NCBI GenBank assembly: GCA_029059925.1 | Contig: JAIDVA010000103.1 | Location: 1 to 7,409, forward strand | Direction: 5' to 3' | Source: Eubacterium sp. | GTDB lineage: Bacteria; Bacillota; Clostridia; Oscillospirales; Acutalibacteraceae | Length of the DNA: 7,409 bases | Shown: positions 6,118 through 7,409 of the stretch, piece after piece | How the letters are laid out: every line of letters begins with the position of its first letter | Numbering within the stretch: the first letter of the stretch is position 1 | Program-made: the position numbers and the translations under genes | The notes under the pieces: generated by a model | Databases searched by the model: none | What the model saw: the letters and a program-made list of their open reading frames with translations, nothing else | Told to the model about the DNA's origin: nothing

Positions 6118-6126
6118 TCATAATTA
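6094..6126. promoter_or_regulatory. Inverted-repeat candidate operator between divergent small genes
   Basis: TAATTATGATATCA (6094-6107) and TGACATCATAATTA (6113-6126) are inverted copies matching at 13 of 14 positions, spaced by AAAAG. The site lies in the 92-bp divergent gap and overlaps the predicted promoter of the ribbon-helix-helix gene. That family typically binds repeated half-sites of this type, so autoregulation is the natural inference, perhaps with co-control of the plus-strand gene. Confidence 0.65.
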
Positions 6127-6146
6127 GGGAGTAAAGTGGTGATTTT

Positions 6147-6419
6147 TTGAAAATAAATGATAATATTTTAAGAGATTTATGGGGCAACAGAAGCTGCTTC
6201 ACTGATGAATCAGAGGTTACGGAAGAATACAAAGATGCGTTGAAGCAATTGCTCATTTGTGAAGAGAAGATAGAAAAAATGATAGCTCCCGAAAACAAAG
6301 AATTGCTTATGGAGCTTGCAGACGTAAATGCAAATTTAGAAGTAATTGCTGAATATCAGGCATTTGAATGCGGCTTTCAGCTTGCCGTAAAGCTGCTTGT
6401 CGCAGCGTTAAAGAATTAA
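6147..6419 (+). CDS. Small acidic helical protein resembling the DUF6809 family
   Basis: A 90-aa protein starting with TTG (no ATG fits), preceded by AAGTGGTGA (6134-6142) at 4-base spacing. The layout resembles what I recall of DUF6809 proteins of Firmicutes: a short N-terminal KINDNILRDLWGN segment, EEYKDALKQLLICEEKIEKM (26-45), a central predicted helix, and a C-terminal EYQAFECGFQLAVKLLVAAL (69-88) with a small hydrophobic, glycine-containing helix. Function is unknown. The sequence suggests a small helical bundle, with no signal peptide, catalytic motif or clear DNA-binding motif. Genes of this sort are often met in prophage or conjugative-element neighbourhoods, which fits the divergent ribbon-helix-helix regulator. 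The assignment is from memory of the pattern, not an alignment. No plausible terminator directly follows. Confidence 0.7.
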   Translation: MKINDNILRDLWGNRSCFTDESEVTEEYKDALKQLLICEEKIEKMIAPENKELLMELADVNANLEVIAEYQAFECGFQLAVKLLVAALKN

Positions 6420-6462
6420 ATAAAGGATTGTTTAGCGTATTAATTGGTGTTTCGTTTTACAT

Positions 6463-6531
6463 CGTAGGGGTGCACAGTGTGCGCTAGTGAATATCATATG
6501 ATGTAACGGGCGAACGATGTTCGCCCCTACG
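6463..6531. repeat. Palindromic intergenic repeat with terminal inverted ends
   Basis: CGTAGGGG (6463-6470) and CCCCTACG (6524-6531) are perfect 8-base inverted ends. Inside are GCAC-AGT-GTGC (6472-6482), the palindrome ATCATATGAT (6493-6502) and the strong hairpin GGGCGAAC-GAT-GTTCGCCC (6508-6526). It is much more GC-rich than its surroundings and codes for nothing credible. The right-hand hairpin followed by CCTACG parallels positions 21-47. It is probably a REP/MITE-like dispersed repeat, and possibly also a weak terminator for the gene ending at 6419. Confidence 0.72.
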
Positions 6532-6550
6532 TTAGTGCAGATTACGTGGT

Positions 6551-6635
6551 TCGTAGGGTGCGATGTGAAACCTTTTGTCATTGCGTGACATTTCTTTTGA
6601 CAGGGGAATAACATCGTATCGTCACATACCAACCG
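6551..6635. repeat. Second dispersed repeat unit, related to the left window edge
   Basis: This unit begins TCGTAGGGTGCGATGT and ends ACATCGTATCGTCACATACC, so its ends are partly inverted (GCGATGT against ACATCG). Its last 22 bases match positions 1-22 at 18 of 22. The internal part is AT-richer and has TTTTGTCA / TGACATTT-like symmetry. Together with 6463-6531 it fills most of the 328-bp gap between the small gene and hpf. The gap holds no convincing gene. Confidence 0.6.
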
Positions 6636-6690
6636 ACTAATGCTCCTTTTGTCGCCAAATAAATTCATCACTGTGAATTACAGGTAGGTG

Positions 6691-6728
6691 AGAAAATACC
6701 CAATGGTCAAAGCCATTGGGTATTTTCT
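6691..6728 (-). terminator. Strong intrinsic terminator of hpf
   Basis: AGAAAATACCCAATGG (6691-6706) pairs perfectly with CCATTGGGTATTTTCT (6713-6728), a 16-bp stem with a 6-base loop. It begins 19 bases beyond the hpf stop on the minus strand. The A-run on one side and T-run on the other allow termination from either direction, so it may also insulate hpf from rightward transcription. Confidence 0.87.
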
Positions 6729-6747
6729 TATATTACTATTTTTGCAA

Positions 6748-7296
6748 TCATTCACATATTAACAATCCATAACCCTTACCGCGCTGATAGATGATTTTGG
6801 TTTCGCCGTCAATGCCAAGATATACGAAAAAGCTGTGGCCGAGCATTTCCATCTGTACGATTGCCTCATCGTCAGTCATCATTTGAGGTGCGATGGTTTT
6901 CTTTCTTTTTATCTCTATTGACGATGCGTCAAATTGTTCAAAGTCCTCCATTGTAATTTCTTCATTTGTCGGAATGAAGGCATTTGCAATTTCGTCAATT
7001 GCACCTTTTCTTTTTTTATCTACAAGATAGGTTTTGAGTTTTCTGATTTTTCTTTTTAAATCATCAACTGCCATATCAATAACAGGCTCAATCCTGTCTG
7101 CTCTTGCCTCGCCGCGGATAAATGAGCCTACGTTCATAACCGTGATATCACACTTATATCCATCCTTTACCTTTGAAAGGGTAACATCAAAAGCTGCAGC
7201 CTCCGGCAGCATTTTTTCGATTCTTTTGAGTTCCTTGTCAATTCCGTCTTTTGTGCCTTGCTTTAATTCAAAGCCTCTTGCTGTAATATTAATCAT
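6748..7296 (-). CDS. hpf: Ribosome hibernation promoting factor, long form
   Basis: A 182-aa cytoplasmic protein that binds the 30S subunit and drives 100S dimer formation in stationary phase or stress. The N-terminal S30AE domain covers residues 1 to about 98: MINITARGFELKQGT, the conserved acidic/basic helix, DVTLSKVKDGYKCDITV, then the basic helix DDLKRKIRKLKTYL. A linker leads to the C-terminal dimerisation domain (about 133-181), with KKTIAPQMMTDDEAIVQMEMLGHSFFVYLG split over 132-161 and a closing YQRGKGYGLL. This domain layout is that of long HPF of Firmicutes. The start at 7296 has GGGAGG (complement of 7305-7310) at 8-base spacing. An in-frame upstream ATG at 7371 lacks a ribosome binding site and runs up to the adapter junction, so I rejected it. 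It is monocistronic here as far as can be seen. Confidence 0.95.
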   Translation of the reverse strand: MINITARGFELKQGTKDGIDKELKRIEKMLPEAAAFDVTLSKVKDGYKCDITVMNVGSFIRGEARADRIEPVIDMAVDDLKRKIRKLKTYLVDKKRKGAIDEIANAFIPTNEEITMEDFEQFDASSIEIKRKKTIAPQMMTDDEAIVQMEMLGHSFFVYLGIDGETKIIYQRGKGYGLLICE

Positions 7297-7362
7297 AAAA
7301 TCAGCCTCCCTGCTGAAGAAAATTGCAGCAAAAAAATTATAAATATTATCTGCCGCAATTCT

Positions 7363-7368
7363 ATTATA
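7363..7368 (-). promoter_or_regulatory. -10 box of the hpf promoter (upstream part lost)
   Basis: The minus strand reads GTGTATAAT here, a perfect -10 hexamer about 67 bases before the hpf start. The matching -35 box would fall near 7385-7391, which is adapter-derived sequence, so the real promoter is truncated by the end of genomic DNA. Confidence 0.5.
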
Positions 7369-7371
7369 CAC

Positions 7372-7409
7372 CAGTCTCTTATAAACATCTGACGCTGCCG
7401 ACGATAAGG
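7372..7409. other. Residual Nextera (Tn5) sequencing adapter at the contig end
   Basis: From 7372 to 7404 the sequence matches the reverse complement of the Nextera read-1 transposase adapter at 31 of 33 positions. It includes the mosaic-end part (CTCTTATA near 7376-7383, two mismatches in this part) and the adapter-specific CTGACGCTGCCGACGA (7389-7404). The final TAAGG would then be the start of an i5 index. This is a library artefact, not biology. Confidence 0.93.

Noticed and set aside
6074..6298. A 74-aa minus-strand frame antisense to the small plus-strand gene
   Set aside because: It overlaps the better-supported gene at 6147-6419, its composition is Ser/Ile-rich without a motif, and it would run through the candidate operator.
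6432..6671. A 79-aa minus-strand reading frame covering the gap before hpf
   Set aside because: It is read straight through the palindromic repeats, has many Cys and His scattered without a motif, and lacks a ribosome binding site. Such frames are usual by-products of this repeat type.
7297..7371. Extension of hpf by 25 residues to an upstream ATG at 7371
   Set aside because: The extra residues match no HPF N-terminus, no ribosome binding site precedes 7371, and the adapter begins one base further. The start at 7296 has GGGAGG at ideal spacing.

Overview
The window is about 7.4 kb of low-GC DNA that looks like a chromosomal contig from an anaerobic gut-type clostridium (Firmicutes/Bacillota, perhaps Oscillospiraceae or Ruminococcaceae). 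The basis is strong AAGGAGG-type ribosome binding sites, low GC, a long-form ribosome hibernation factor, and GC-rich palindromic intergenic repeats in an AT-rich background. The taxon is an inference from style, not from a marker gene. The last ~38 bases closely match a Nextera (Tn5) sequencing adapter, so the right edge is a library artefact and the genomic sequence ends near 7371.

Region 1 (about 99-5883) is a divergent catabolic-type locus. Leftward run a TetR-family regulator (1810-2475) and an FGGY-family carbohydrate kinase (145-1758), closed by a strong terminator (99-129). Rightward run a class III PLP aminotransferase related to glutamate-1-semialdehyde aminomutase (2740-4224) and a double-domain class II aldolase (4554-5771), closed by a terminator (5857-5883). 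The shared 264-bp promoter region has a good sigma-A promoter for the rightward genes, followed at once by two tandem 17-bp palindromic operators. A separate palindrome lies close to the TetR gene. The simplest reading is a TetR-controlled pathway in which a sugar or polyol is phosphorylated by the kinase and cleaved by the aldolase, with the aminotransferase acting on an amino or carbonyl group before or after. The substrate cannot be read from the sequence.

The most unusual part is the 329-bp gap between aminotransferase and aldolase (4225-4553). Positions 4229-4482 fold on paper into a closed three-way junction: a 19-bp closing stem, one arm ending in a GAAA tetraloop, and one arm with a perfect 23-bp stem. 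A complementarity between the arms could form a pseudoknot. All four non-Watson-Crick pairs I found are G-U when read as the plus-strand transcript, that is, in the sense of the operon. A GC-rich hairpin follows, then the aldolase ribosome binding site. It is either an unrecognised structured RNA or cis-regulator, or a MITE-like insertion.

Region 2 (5884-6419) holds two small divergent genes: a ribbon-helix-helix DNA-binding protein (minus) and a 90-aa protein resembling the DUF6809 family (plus, TTG start). A near-perfect 14-bp inverted repeat between them looks like the autoregulatory operator. The pair has the flavour of accessory or mobile-element cargo.

Region 3 (6420-7409) contains a cluster of palindromic dispersed repeats, related to a copy at the left edge of the window (1-48), then a 16-bp-stem terminator, and the housekeeping gene hpf on the minus strand, whose promoter is cut off by the adapter junction.
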